From: GCA-2862585 sp036340235
Lineage (GTDB): Bacteria > Bacteroidota > Bacteroidia > Flavobacteriales > UBA7312
DNA: 64,000 nucleotides
Direction of reading: 5' to 3'
NCBI GenBank assembly: GCA_036340235.1
Contig: JAYYZE010000036.1
Location: 62,001 to 126,000, forward strand
The position numbers and the translations under genes are program-made. The notes below the pieces were generated by a model, which ran no database searches, was not told the DNA's origin, and was given only the letters and a program-made list of their open reading frames with translations. This document shows, one piece after another, positions 33,867-42,823 of the stretch; position 1 is the stretch's first letter, and every line of letters begins with the position of its first letter.

Positions 33867-36175
33867 AAGTCAGTGTTGTTTAAGTTATTTAATAGTTCTT
33901 CTAACGCCATTTCATCACGTATTAGTACCTGTCGTGCTTTACTTCCCTCAAATGGCCCGACGATTCGAGCTGCCTCAAGTTGATCGATAATTCGTCCTGC
34001 TCTGTTGTACCCTAACTTCAACTTACGTTGTATCAGGGAGGTAGAACCTGATTGATGTTGTACCACAACTTTTGCTGCTTCCTCAAACATGGAATCCCTG
34101 TCGTCAAGGTCAGAACTTGACGATCCACCTTCAGCGTCTCCAACATACTCGGGTAATAAGAAAGCTTCTGGATAAGCCCTTTGATTTCCAATATAGTCGG
34201 TTATCTTTTCTACTTCTGGAGTGTCAATAAACGCACATTGTAGCCGAATCAATTCACTACCCAAAGAGATAAGCATATCACCGCGACCTATTAGTTGATC
34301 GGCACCACCTGCATCCAGTATGGTTCTTGAATCTATTTTAGAGGTTACTCTAAATGCCACGCGTGCTGGGAAGTTAGCTTTTATTATACCTGTAATGACA
34401 TTTACCGATGGTCGCTGGGTGGCTACTATTAAATGAATGCCAATAGCTCTAGCTAATTGTGCTAAGCGGGCAATTGGTGTTTCGACTTCTTTACCGGCTG
34501 TCATTATCAAATCGGCAAACTCATCTATCACCAGTACTATGTAAGGCAAATATTTATGGCCATCATTTGGATTGAGTTTTCTGGCAATGAATTTTTTATT
34601 GTATTCCACAATATTTCTGCAATGCGCAACTTGAAGTAAATCATAACGTTGATCCATTTCAATACACAATGAGTTAAGGGTATTAATGACCTTTTTAGTA
34701 TCGGTAATGATTGCTTCTTCTGAGTCAGGAAGTTTGGCCAAAAAGTGTCTTTCTATTTTATTAAACAGCGTTAATTCTACTTTTTTAGGATCGACCAGTA
34801 CAAACTTGACCTGAGCAGGGTGTTTTTTGTACACTAATGAGGCTAATATGGCGTTTAATCCTACTGATTTTCCCTGACCGGTAGCTCCAGCCATTAGAAG
34901 GTGAGGCATTTTGGACAAATCTGCCACAAAGGTTTCGTTTGAGATAGTTTTGCCGAAAGCAACAGGTAGTTCCATTTCGCTATTTTGAAATTTGTCTGAT
35001 GAGATGACGGTTTTCATTGAAACAGTTGCTGGATTTTGGTTAGGTACTTCTATACCTATAGTACCTTTGCCAGGAATTGGAGCAATAATCCGAATTCCCA
35101 ATGCAGATAAACTAAGAGCGATATCGTCCTCTAAGTTTTTAATTTTTGATATTCTGATACCGGCTTCGGGAACAATTTCATAAAGAGTAATGGTTGGCCC
35201 AATGGTGGCACTGATAGATTCAATACTAATTTTGTAATTAGCTAGGGTCTCTACAATTCTATTTTTATTGGCCTCAAGCTCACTCTTGTCTATTTCAATT
35301 TTGCCTGAACCATAATCATTTAGTAAGTTAACTTTTGGAATTTTATAATTTGATAAATCCAGAGTTGGATCATAATCTCCTAAATCTTCTAATTTCGTTT
35401 TTATATCCTTAGAGCTGATAGTATCTTCTTCATTGACGTGTACTTCAATGCTAATTTCGTGATCTTTATTTTCAAGAATTGTTGCGTCGGTCTTACCGCC
35501 TGTGGTTATATCTTCATTAATAGGTTCAATTGATGGTTCCGTTTCTTTGATGGAGGACTCCGTTTCTAATCCGACTTCTTGTTTCTCTTCGTTTTCTGAC
35601 AGCAGCGCCTCCGAAAGGTCATTTTTTTCTGATTTCCTTGATGAAAATCTTGGATTGAATTTGATAATTACAAATACTAATAAGGATAAGAAAAGGAAAA
35701 AGCCAGTGCCCACTTTTCCAATGTTGAGATCCAAAAAAGCGTTCATTTCACTACCGAAGACCCCACCCAAAACCGATGGTGGTGTGAAAAAACCAAAAAA
35801 AAGAGAAATCCAAGTGATGAGAACTAGTCCAATGTTGAAACTTTTAAATACGCTAAAGAGCTTATTTTTAAAGACTAAGAATAACCCCCAGTTGAACATT
35901 ATTACTGGAAATATGAAGGATGAAAGTCCAAACCATTGGTACAGAAATAGGTTTGAAACACGATGTCCAAAAACACCACCAAAGTTACTAATTTCATCAG
36001 TAAATTGACCTAGTTTATCCTGATCAATGTGTCCGTTTATTAAAAAAGAAATAAAGACAATTATCAGATACAGCGAAGAAAACAAAAACAAAAAACCGAA
36101 AACTTTCTTTATTCTTTCATCTTCAATTTTAAATAGTGAGGAAAATCGTTCTAGTATATATTTTATTTTTTTCAT
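33863..36175 (-). CDS. ftsK: DNA translocase FtsK
   Basis: The 770-aa protein has four N-terminal transmembrane helices (~25-180), an acidic/low-complexity linker (~190-260), the RecA-like motor with Walker A GATGQGKSVGLNA (~430-442) and Walker B VLVIDEFADLI (~550), and a C-terminal gamma winged helix (SLIQRKLKLGYNRAGRIIDQ). FtsK pumps chromosome ends through the division septum and activates XerCD at dif. The C-terminal FTSK_gamma domain suggests KOPS recognition is retained. It is 9 bases after the enoyl-CoA hydratase gene and overlaps lolA. Confidence 0.96.
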   Translation of the reverse strand: MKKIKYILERFSSLFKIEDERIKKVFGFLFLFSSLYLIIVFISFLINGHIDQDKLGQFTDEISNFGGVFGHRVSNLFLYQWFGLSSFIFPVIMFNWGLFLVFKNKLFSVFKSFNIGLVLITWISLFFGFFTPPSVLGGVFGSEMNAFLDLNIGKVGTGFFLFLSLLVFVIIKFNPRFSSRKSEKNDLSEALLSENEEKQEVGLETESSIKETEPSIEPINEDITTGGKTDATILENKDHEISIEVHVNEEDTISSKDIKTKLEDLGDYDPTLDLSNYKIPKVNLLNDYGSGKIEIDKSELEANKNRIVETLANYKISIESISATIGPTITLYEIVPEAGIRISKIKNLEDDIALSLSALGIRIIAPIPGKGTIGIEVPNQNPATVSMKTVISSDKFQNSEMELPVAFGKTISNETFVADLSKMPHLLMAGATGQGKSVGLNAILASLVYKKHPAQVKFVLVDPKKVELTLFNKIERHFLAKLPDSEEAIITDTKKVINTLNSLCIEMDQRYDLLQVAHCRNIVEYNKKFIARKLNPNDGHKYLPYIVLVIDEFADLIMTAGKEVETPIARLAQLARAIGIHLIVATQRPSVNVITGIIKANFPARVAFRVTSKIDSRTILDAGGADQLIGRGDMLISLGSELIRLQCAFIDTPEVEKITDYIGNQRAYPEAFLLPEYVGDAEGGSSSSDLDDRDSMFEEAAKVVVQHQSGSTSLIQRKLKLGYNRAGRIIDQLEAARIVGPFEGSKARQVLIRDEMALEELLNNLNNTDL

Positions 36176-36184
36176 AAATGGTTT

Positions 36185-36964
36185 TTACCAATGTAATTTT
36201 TCTTTTTTTAAGAAGGCACAAATTCCTTTTTTACAATCTTCACTTTCTCTTGCTACTGCGTTTTCTTGAACGGCTAATTCAAGTGCTTGATCAAGCGTCA
36301 TATCATAAATGTTATTAATTATTCGTTTTGTGGCACTTAGTGAATTTTTTGACGTATTTTGACATAAATGGTGTGCTAAGGACATAACGCTTTTTTGTAG
36401 CTGTTCGTCGGGAACAGCAGCATTAATTAAACCAAATTCAACCGCTTTTTCAGCACTAATATATTTTCCTGAAAGCAATAGTTCTTTGGTTTTTCCTTCA
36501 CCAATTTTTCTAAGAAGAAAAACACTAACAATGGCAGGAATAAAACCTATTTTTACTTCGCTATAACCAAATGTTGCTCCTTGCGATGCTATTGAAAAGT
36601 CGCATACGGTTGCCAAGCCACAGCCACCAGCTATGGCATGACCTTGAATCATAGCTATTACTACCTTCTTTAAAGCATATATTTTCTTGAATAGCGACGT
36701 TAGCTTTTTCGAGTCAACAATATTCTCTTCTCTGGAATACGATTGTAGTTTTTGGAGGTACTCCAAATCGGCACCTGAACTAAAGACTTCACCAGTCGAT
36801 TGTAGTATAATTACTTTACATGAATCGTCATTTTCAGCATGCTGAAATACCTCATTCAGTTCCTCAACAACTTGGGTGTTGAGGGCGTTTCTCTTGTTGG
36901 CTCTGTCAATGGTTATGTGCCCAATTCTATCAACAGACTTGTATGTAACAAATTGGTGATTCAT
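36185..36964 (-). CDS. Enoyl-CoA hydratase/isomerase family protein
   Basis: The 259-aa crotonase-fold protein has GEVFSSGADLEYLQ (~59-72) and HAIAGGCGLATVCDFSIAS (~106-124), which make the oxyanion hole, and GLINAAVP after ~178. The residues expected for catalytic glutamates in classical hydratases are not certain: SEVKIGFIP at ~135 contains one Glu. It may act in fatty-acid or leucine/methylglutaconyl-CoA breakdown; substrate cannot be set from sequence. A TATATTTG box lies 20 bases upstream on the minus strand. It leads the transcript into ftsK and lolA, a combination without functional logic. Confidence 0.88.
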   Translation of the reverse strand: MNHQFVTYKSVDRIGHITIDRANKRNALNTQVVEELNEVFQHAENDDSCKVIILQSTGEVFSSGADLEYLQKLQSYSREENIVDSKKLTSLFKKIYALKKVVIAMIQGHAIAGGCGLATVCDFSIASQGATFGYSEVKIGFIPAIVSVFLLRKIGEGKTKELLLSGKYISAEKAVEFGLINAAVPDEQLQKSVMSLAHHLCQNTSKNSLSATKRIINNIYDMTLDQALELAVQENAVARESEDCKKGICAFLKKEKLHW

Positions 36965-36983
36965 ATTACAGTCAATAACATCC

Positions 36984-36991
36984 CAAATATA
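36984..36991 (-). promoter_or_regulatory. Promoter -7 box for the enoyl-CoA hydratase-ftsK-lolA operon
   Basis: The minus strand reads TATATTTG, a match to TAnnTTTG, ending 19 bases before the ATG at 36964. No clear -33 TTG. Confidence 0.5.
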
Positions 36992-37052
36992 TTCAAATTA
37001 ATGCGTGTAAATAATATCGTCAGAAAGATTTTATTAAACCCTAAAGTATAAT

Positions 37053-37060
37053 TAAATTTG
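37053..37060 (+). promoter_or_regulatory. Promoter -7 box for the amidinotransferase stub and ctlX
   Basis: TAAATTTG matches the consensus 18 bases before the stub ATG at 37079. No -33 TTG at a good distance. It probably now drives ctlX. Confidence 0.5.
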
Positions 37061-37078
37061 GCAGTCTTTTTAAAATTG

Positions 37079-37237
37079 ATGATAACACTAAACGTACAAA
37101 ACGAAATGAGTCCAATTGAGTCAGTCGTTCTTGGGATTCCACACGACTTTAGAGGGACAACTAGGCAAGAGGACTGTTACTATTTAAAATCTGTAGAGTA
37201 TGTACATAATGGTCCTTTACCACTTAGAAGAAAATGA
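37079..37237 (+). pseudogene. N-terminal remnant of an amidinotransferase (arginine deiminase superfamily)
   Basis: A 52-codon frame starting MITLNVQNEMSPIESVVLGI and continuing through YYLKSVEYVHNGPLP ends at TGA 37235-37237, which overlaps the ctlX ATG (ATGA). The family start in Bacteroidota is of the form NETSxLxxVVLG ... YDPKSxEHxxxGTYP, so the first ~50 residues of a ~300-residue enzyme remain and the catalytic parts are gone. In relatives this gene often lies beside ctlX (recollection), which fits a deletion that joined the stub to ctlX. It may now serve as a translated leader coupled to ctlX. Confidence 0.7.
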
Positions 37238-38169
37238 GTCAGATTACTAATTACCTGTTAATGATAGAGCCCGTTGCTTTTAGATACAACGAACAAACGG
37301 CTACAAACAATTACTACCAACAAGTTTTGGATGGATTTTCGTCGAAACAAACTCAAGAAATGGCCTTAAAGGAGTTTGTCGATTTTGTACATGCGTTGCG
37401 CGACATGGGCGTCAATGTGATTACTGTTAAAGATACCACATCAGCAGACACTCCCGACTCCATTTTCCCCAATAATTGGGTATCTTTTCATCGTGATGGA
37501 AAAGTTGGGTTGTACCCGATGTGTGCACCCAACAGGAGGCTTGAGCGTAGAGAAGATATTTTTGACACACTGGTTGACGATTATCATTTTGAAATTTCTA
37601 AAATTATCGATTTTACAGAGTTTGAGCAACATGACAAGTATTTGGAGGGTACTGGAAGTATGATTCTAGATAGAGAAAACAAGCTATGTTATGCTGCTAT
37701 ATCGGAGCGAACTGACGAGCAGGCTGTGATGCAATTTTGTGATGCCTTTGATTATCAGCCCGTCTGTTTCACTGCCAATCAAACCGTTAACGATAATCGA
37801 TTGCCCATCTACCACACTAATGTGATGATGTGTGTCGCAAATAATTTTGCAGTAATATGTCTGGATACTATTGATGAAGAAGAAGAACGAAGTCACGTGC
37901 TAGAAACGCTCCAAAAGTCTGGAAAAGACATTATTGAAATTACCGAAGAACAAAAACATCACTTTGCTGGAAACATGTTGCAAGTATTGGCGAAAGAACC
38001 TATATTGGTGATGTCGTCTTCTGCATACAACAGTTTAACAGACCAACAGATTAAAGAAATAGAAACACACTGTCCAATTTTACATAGTTCGTTAGATACT
38101 ATCGAATCATGTGGTGGGGGTAGTGCACGATGTATGATGGCCGAAATATTTTTACCAAAAATCAAATAA
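37234..38169 (+). CDS. ctlX: CtlX-type hydrolase, arginine deiminase superfamily
   Basis: This 311-aa protein matches citrulline utilisation hydrolase CtlX: PDSIFPNNWVSFH (~73-85), LEGTGSMILDR (~137-147), YHTNVMMCV (~192-200) and SCGGGSARCMMAEIF at 292-306, where Cys300 is the likely nucleophile by analogy with arginine deiminase. The guanidine-modifying pentein fold is expected. It acts in the cytoplasm on a citrulline- or arginine-related compound. Its ATG overlaps the stop of the amidinotransferase stub, and its TAA overlaps the argS ATG by one base (TAATG), so it is translationally coupled on both sides. Confidence 0.9.
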   Translation: MSQITNYLLMIEPVAFRYNEQTATNNYYQQVLDGFSSKQTQEMALKEFVDFVHALRDMGVNVITVKDTTSADTPDSIFPNNWVSFHRDGKVGLYPMCAPNRRLERREDIFDTLVDDYHFEISKIIDFTEFEQHDKYLEGTGSMILDRENKLCYAAISERTDEQAVMQFCDAFDYQPVCFTANQTVNDNRLPIYHTNVMMCVANNFAVICLDTIDEEEERSHVLETLQKSGKDIIEITEEQKHHFAGNMLQVLAKEPILVMSSSAYNSLTDQQIKEIETHCPILHSSLDTIESCGGGSARCMMAEIFLPKIK

Positions 38170-39941
38170 TGATTGATCAGCAATTACATACAGTCATTTC
38201 CAACGCCATTCAAGAATTGTTTGGGGTAGCTGACCAACCTTTTCAAATTCAAAAGACCCGAAAGGACTTTGAAGGAGATTTGACATTGGTCGTCTTTCCA
38301 TTGCTCAAACTATCCAAAATGGGCCCTGAGCAAACAGCCGACTCCATTGGAAACTACCTAATGGAAAACTCTACTATGGTTAAGGAATTTAACACGGTCA
38401 AAGGATTTTTAAATCTAACCATTAAAGAGGCTATTTGGTTGGATCATTTTCAGTTGGCACAAAAAGACCCTTATTTTGGGCTTCAAAAAATAGAAGATGA
38501 TGCTCCCATCCATATCGTCGAATTTTCATCGCCCAATACTAATAAACCCCTTCATTTAGGTCACATACGAAATATTTTATTGGGTAATGCCGTGGCCGAT
38601 ATATTAGCTGCTTCGGGCAAAAGAGTTAAAAAGGTGCAAATTATCAACGATAGAGGTATTCACATTTGCAAATCTATGATTGCTTGGCTAGAGTTTGGAA
38701 ATGGAGAAACCCCACAAACCACCCAAATGAAAGGGGATCACTTTGTGGGTAAGTATTACGTCGTGTTTGACCAACAATACAAACATGAGCAAGAAGCCCT
38801 CATTCAAACCGGTATGAGTAAAGAAGATGCCGAAAAAGAAGCACCTATCTTTAAAAAAGCACAAGAGCTACTCGTTAAATGGGAAGACAAAGACAAGGAC
38901 GTTATCCAACTATGGCAAAAAATGAACAATTGGGTATATGAGGGGTTTACCTCTACCTACGACCAAATGGGCGTGTATTTTGATAAAAATTACTATGAAA
39001 GTGATACCTACCTATTGGGAAAAGAAGTCATTCAGTCTGGACTGAAAAAAGGAATTTTTTATAGAAAAGATGACGGCTCGGTTTGGGTCGACCTTACCGA
39101 CGACGGATTAGATGAGAAAATACTCTTGCGTTCGGACGGTACGGCAGTCTATATGACACAAGACATCGGAACAGCCATCCAGCGACACGATGACTTCCTC
39201 TTCTCTCACATGGTCTACACGGTAGGTAATGAGCAAGACTATCACTTTAAGGTACTTTTCCTAATTCTCGATAAGCTAGGTTACGATTGGGCCAAAAATT
39301 GCTACCATCTCTCTTATGGTATGGTTGACTTACCTACTGGAAAAATGAAATCTAGGGAAGGTACAGTGGTCGATGCTGACGATCTAATGCAAGAAATGGT
39401 TCAAACTGCTAAAAATATTTCTCTTGAGTTGGGTAAGCTAGATGAAATGACAGATCATCAATCAGATCAATTATTTGAACAAATAGGCCTTGGTGCATTG
39501 AAGTATTTCATGTTGAAGGTAGATCCCCAAAAGCGAATGTTATTTGACCCAAAGGAATCAATTGATTTCAATGGAAACACAGGGCCTTTTATTCAATATA
39601 CCCACGCCAGAATTCAGACAATTTTGAAAAAATATTTACAAGACAAGTACTATGACCCATCAATGGTAATTTTAGAGTCTAAAGAAAAAGAAATCATCAA
39701 GTACCTATTGGATTTTCCACTGGTCATTAACGAATCAGCTCAGGCATATAGCCCTTCGCTATTAGCCAATTACATATACGACTTGGTAAAAGAATTTAAT
39801 GGCTTTTATCAAAATGTACCCATACTTATTGATGAAGACGAAAACAGAAAAGCGTTTAGAATCGCCCTTTGTCAAGAGGTAGGGAAGGTCATTAAAACAG
39901 GAATGAAATTATTAGGGGTCAATGTGCCCAACAGAATGTAA
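38169..39941 (+). CDS. argS: Arginyl-tRNA synthetase
   Basis: From ATG 38169 the protein has 590 residues. HIGH motif HLGH is at 129-132 in FSSPNTNKPLHLGHIRN, and the variant KMSKS loop is TGKMKSREGTVVDADD. The C-terminal DALR anticodon domain ends in TGMKLLGVNVPNRM. A start at 38130 would overlap ctlX and is rejected. It charges tRNA-Arg. The pairing with an arginine/citrulline enzyme may be more than chance. ffh follows after 6 bases. Confidence 0.97.
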   Translation: MIDQQLHTVISNAIQELFGVADQPFQIQKTRKDFEGDLTLVVFPLLKLSKMGPEQTADSIGNYLMENSTMVKEFNTVKGFLNLTIKEAIWLDHFQLAQKDPYFGLQKIEDDAPIHIVEFSSPNTNKPLHLGHIRNILLGNAVADILAASGKRVKKVQIINDRGIHICKSMIAWLEFGNGETPQTTQMKGDHFVGKYYVVFDQQYKHEQEALIQTGMSKEDAEKEAPIFKKAQELLVKWEDKDKDVIQLWQKMNNWVYEGFTSTYDQMGVYFDKNYYESDTYLLGKEVIQSGLKKGIFYRKDDGSVWVDLTDDGLDEKILLRSDGTAVYMTQDIGTAIQRHDDFLFSHMVYTVGNEQDYHFKVLFLILDKLGYDWAKNCYHLSYGMVDLPTGKMKSREGTVVDADDLMQEMVQTAKNISLELGKLDEMTDHQSDQLFEQIGLGALKYFMLKVDPQKRMLFDPKESIDFNGNTGPFIQYTHARIQTILKKYLQDKYYDPSMVILESKEKEIIKYLLDFPLVINESAQAYSPSLLANYIYDLVKEFNGFYQNVPILIDEDENRKAFRIALCQEVGKVIKTGMKLLGVNVPNRM

Positions 39942-39947
39942 AAAGAT

Positions 39948-41291
39948 ATGTTTGAAAATTTATCAGAAAAATTAGAAAAGGCTTTTAAAGTTCTCAAAGG
40001 ACAAGGTAGTATTTCCGAAATAAATGTAGCCCAAACGATGAAGGAAATTCGAAAGGCCCTCATCACCGCCGATGTGGATTTTAAGACCGCTAAACAATTT
40101 ACTAACAAGGTCAAAGAAAAGGCCATTGGTCAAAAAGTACTCACTGCCGTCGAACCCGGTCAATTACTCACAAAAATAATGCGCGACGAATTGGCCGAGT
40201 TGATGGGTAGCTCACACTCAGAAGTTAATCTGCAGGGCAATCCGACCGTGATATTAGTAGCTGGTCTTCAGGGTTCTGGTAAAACTACTTTTAGTGGAAA
40301 GCTAGCACTACATTTGAAAAATAAACACAATAAAAAACCGCTGTTGGTGGCTTGTGATGTATACCGACCTGCTGCCATCGATCAGTTAGGTGTTTTGGCC
40401 GAACAAGTAGGAGCTGATATTTATAAAGAAGATGACAATAAAAATCCAGTCGAGATAGCTCAAAATGCCATTAAGTTTGCTAAATCTAATAGTAACAACG
40501 TGGTTATAGTCGATACTGCTGGTCGATTAGCTATTGACGAGCAAATGATGACCGAGATTGCACAAGTGAAATCCGCAATAATACCTCACGAAACGTTGTT
40601 TGTAGTCGATTCCATGACTGGTCAAGATGCCGTCAACACCGCCAAGACCTTTAACGAAAAGCTAAACTTCGATGGGGTAGTGCTTACCAAATTAGATGGT
40701 GATACGCGGGGGGGGGCTGCCCTAACAATTCGTTCAGTAGTCGATAAGCCCATAAAGTTTATTGGTATCAGTGAAAAAATGGATGGCTTAGATGTCTTTC
40801 ATCCCGATCGAATGGCTAGTCGAATTTTGGGTATGGGAGATGTTATATCGTTAGTAGAGAGGGCTCAACAACAATTTGATGAACAAGAGGCACGAAAATT
40901 GCAAAAGAAAATTGCAAAGAATCAATTTGGTTTTGACGATTTTTTAAAACAAATACAACAAATCAAGAAAATGGGTAACATGAAGGACCTTATGGGAATG
41001 ATTCCAGGCATGGGTAAAGCCCTCAAAGGTATAGACATAGATGATGACGCTTTCAAAGGCATAGAAGCTATGATAAAATCCATGACGCAAGAGGAACGAA
41101 GCAATCCAAAAATAATTAACGGGAGCCGTAGAAAACGAATTGCCAATGGTAGCGGCACCTCCATTCAAGAAGTTAATCAACTCATCAAGCAATTTGGCCA
41201 AATGGGTAAGATGATGAAAATGATGCAAGGCGGTGGTGCCAAACAAATGATGCAAATGATGCAAAACAAAGGCGGTATGCCAAGAATGTAA
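39948..41291 (+). CDS. ffh: Signal recognition particle protein Ffh
   Basis: The 447-aa protein has the N domain (MFENLSEKLEKAFKVLKGQG), G domain with Walker A GLQGSGKTTFSGKLA (~103-117), DVYRPAAIDQL, DTAGRLAID and TKLDGDTRGGAA, and the methionine-rich M domain that binds signal peptides (KMGNMKDLMGMIPGM, then MMKMMQGGGAKQMMQMMQ at the end). It contains a run of nine G at 40708-40716. The partner FtsY is encoded at 22.8 kb. folD follows after 11 bases. Confidence 0.97.
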   Translation: MFENLSEKLEKAFKVLKGQGSISEINVAQTMKEIRKALITADVDFKTAKQFTNKVKEKAIGQKVLTAVEPGQLLTKIMRDELAELMGSSHSEVNLQGNPTVILVAGLQGSGKTTFSGKLALHLKNKHNKKPLLVACDVYRPAAIDQLGVLAEQVGADIYKEDDNKNPVEIAQNAIKFAKSNSNNVVIVDTAGRLAIDEQMMTEIAQVKSAIIPHETLFVVDSMTGQDAVNTAKTFNEKLNFDGVVLTKLDGDTRGGAALTIRSVVDKPIKFIGISEKMDGLDVFHPDRMASRILGMGDVISLVERAQQQFDEQEARKLQKKIAKNQFGFDDFLKQIQQIKKMGNMKDLMGMIPGMGKALKGIDIDDDAFKGIEAMIKSMTQEERSNPKIINGSRRKRIANGSGTSIQEVNQLIKQFGQMGKMMKMMQGGGAKQMMQMMQNKGGMPRM

Positions 41292-41302
41292 CACAGTAAA
41301 TA

Positions 41303-42181
41303 ATGCAACTATTAGACGGTAAACAAACCTCCTTAGACATTCAGGAAGAAATTGCTATCGAGGTTCAAAAATTACTAAAACAAGGCAAAAAGAAACCTCA
41401 CCTTGCAGCAATTTTGGTGGGCAATGATGGGGCTAGCGAAACCTATGTGGGTGCCAAAGTAAAGGCCTGTCAACGAGTTGGTTTTGATTCCAGTCTCTTT
41501 CGTTTTGAAGATAGCATAAGCCAAAACGCACTTATTGAAGAAGTTCAAAAAATCAATGCCAATGACAACATTGACGGACTCATAGTTCAATTGCCGCTAC
41601 CCAGTCACATTGACGAAATGACTATTACTGAAACCATCTTACCCTCTAAAGATGTGGATGGATTTCATCCTCAAAACATTGGTAAAATGGCTTTAAACCT
41701 ACCCACCTTTTTGCCAGCCACACCAGCTGGTATTTTGGAATTAATCAAACGCTACCAGATTGAAACGGTAGGCAAACACTGCGTAGTAGTTGGCAGAAGT
41801 CATATAGTCGGTTCTCCGATGAGTATTTTGATGGCACGTAACGCCTATCCTGGTAACTGTACCGTTACACTTACCCATAGCAGAACCAACAATTTAAAGG
41901 ATATATGCCTAACAGCCGATATATTGATTGTCGCTCTGGGTAGAGCTGATTTTATTACCGCTGATATGGTCAAACATGGGGCATGTGTCATCGATGTTGG
42001 AATAACACGACAAAAATCTGACAAAACTAAAAGTGGTTGGAAATTAAAAGGTGATGTTAACTTTGATGAGGTGGCTCATAAGTCAAGGTTTATAACTCCT
42101 GTTCCCGGGGGAGTTGGTCCAATGACCATTGCTATGTTATTACAAAACACCCTTTTTGCGGTAAAAGGATTTGAACAATGA
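41303..42181 (+). CDS. folD: Bifunctional methylenetetrahydrofolate dehydrogenase/cyclohydrolase
   Basis: The 292-aa protein has the FolD hallmarks SETYVGAKVKACQRVG (with the catalytic Lys), DGLIVQLPLP (~92-101), KDVDGFHPQN, the NADP-binding VVGRSHIVGSPMS (~166-178) and TPVPGGVGPMTIAML near 268-282. It interconverts methylene-, methenyl- and formyl-tetrahydrofolate. Its TGA overlaps the queE ATG (ATGA), which indicates translational coupling. Confidence 0.97.
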   Translation: MQLLDGKQTSLDIQEEIAIEVQKLLKQGKKKPHLAAILVGNDGASETYVGAKVKACQRVGFDSSLFRFEDSISQNALIEEVQKINANDNIDGLIVQLPLPSHIDEMTITETILPSKDVDGFHPQNIGKMALNLPTFLPATPAGILELIKRYQIETVGKHCVVVGRSHIVGSPMSILMARNAYPGNCTVTLTHSRTNNLKDICLTADILIVALGRADFITADMVKHGACVIDVGITRQKSDKTKSGWKLKGDVNFDEVAHKSRFITPVPGGVGPMTIAMLLQNTLFAVKGFEQ

Positions 42182-42810
42182 CAACAGATACCCAATCGTC
42201 AGTACAACAAGGTCTAATGTTGCCTTTAATGGAGGCCTTCTACACCATTCAGGGCGAGGGTCATTTTTCTGGCACACCGGCTTATTTTTTGAGAATTGGG
42301 GGTTGCGACGTGGGTTGCCACTGGTGCGATGTCAAAGAAAGTTGGGATGCCTCCTTACACCCACCCACTCATATTGATGATATGCTCACTCAAATAAAAA
42401 ACAGCCCAGCCAGTACAGTCGTTATCACAGGTGGTGAACCCCTTATGTGGAATATGGAACCACTAACAAGTTTGCTACAAGCCAACGGTTTTGCTGTTCA
42501 TATTGAAACGTCTGGTGCTTACCCATTGTCAGGTAATTTTCATTGGATATGTCTCTCACCTAAAAAAAATAACCCACCTCAAACGGCAATAATTCCTCTA
42601 GCTAATGAGTTAAAGGTTATAGTTCATAATATGAATGACTTCAAATGGGCCGAAGGATATTCCCAGCAGTGTGCAGATTCCTGCAAACGTTTTCTTCAAC
42701 CAGAATGGAGTAAAGAAAAGGAAATGATGCCTCATATTACCGATTATGTAATGAAATACCCAAAGTGGAGCATATCTCTTCAAACACACAAGTATATGGG
42801 TATCCCCTAA
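42178..42810 (+). CDS. queE: 7-carboxy-7-deazaguanine synthase
   Basis: The 210-aa radical-SAM enzyme has the CX3CX2C variant at Cys43, Cys47 and Cys50 (GGCDVGCHWCDVK), the N-terminal TIQGEGHFSGTPAYF and VVITGGEPLMW. These are the QueE hallmarks. It makes CDG from CPH4 in the queuosine/7-deazapurine pathway. No queC, queD or queF lies nearby, so the rest of the pathway is elsewhere. A PorE-type gene begins 14 bases after the stop. Confidence 0.95.
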   Translation: MTTDTQSSVQQGLMLPLMEAFYTIQGEGHFSGTPAYFLRIGGCDVGCHWCDVKESWDASLHPPTHIDDMLTQIKNSPASTVVITGGEPLMWNMEPLTSLLQANGFAVHIETSGAYPLSGNFHWICLSPKKNNPPQTAIIPLANELKVIVHNMNDFKWAEGYSQQCADSCKRFLQPEWSKEKEMMPHITDYVMKYPKWSISLQTHKYMGIP

Positions 42811-42823
42811 GAAAACAAAATCA

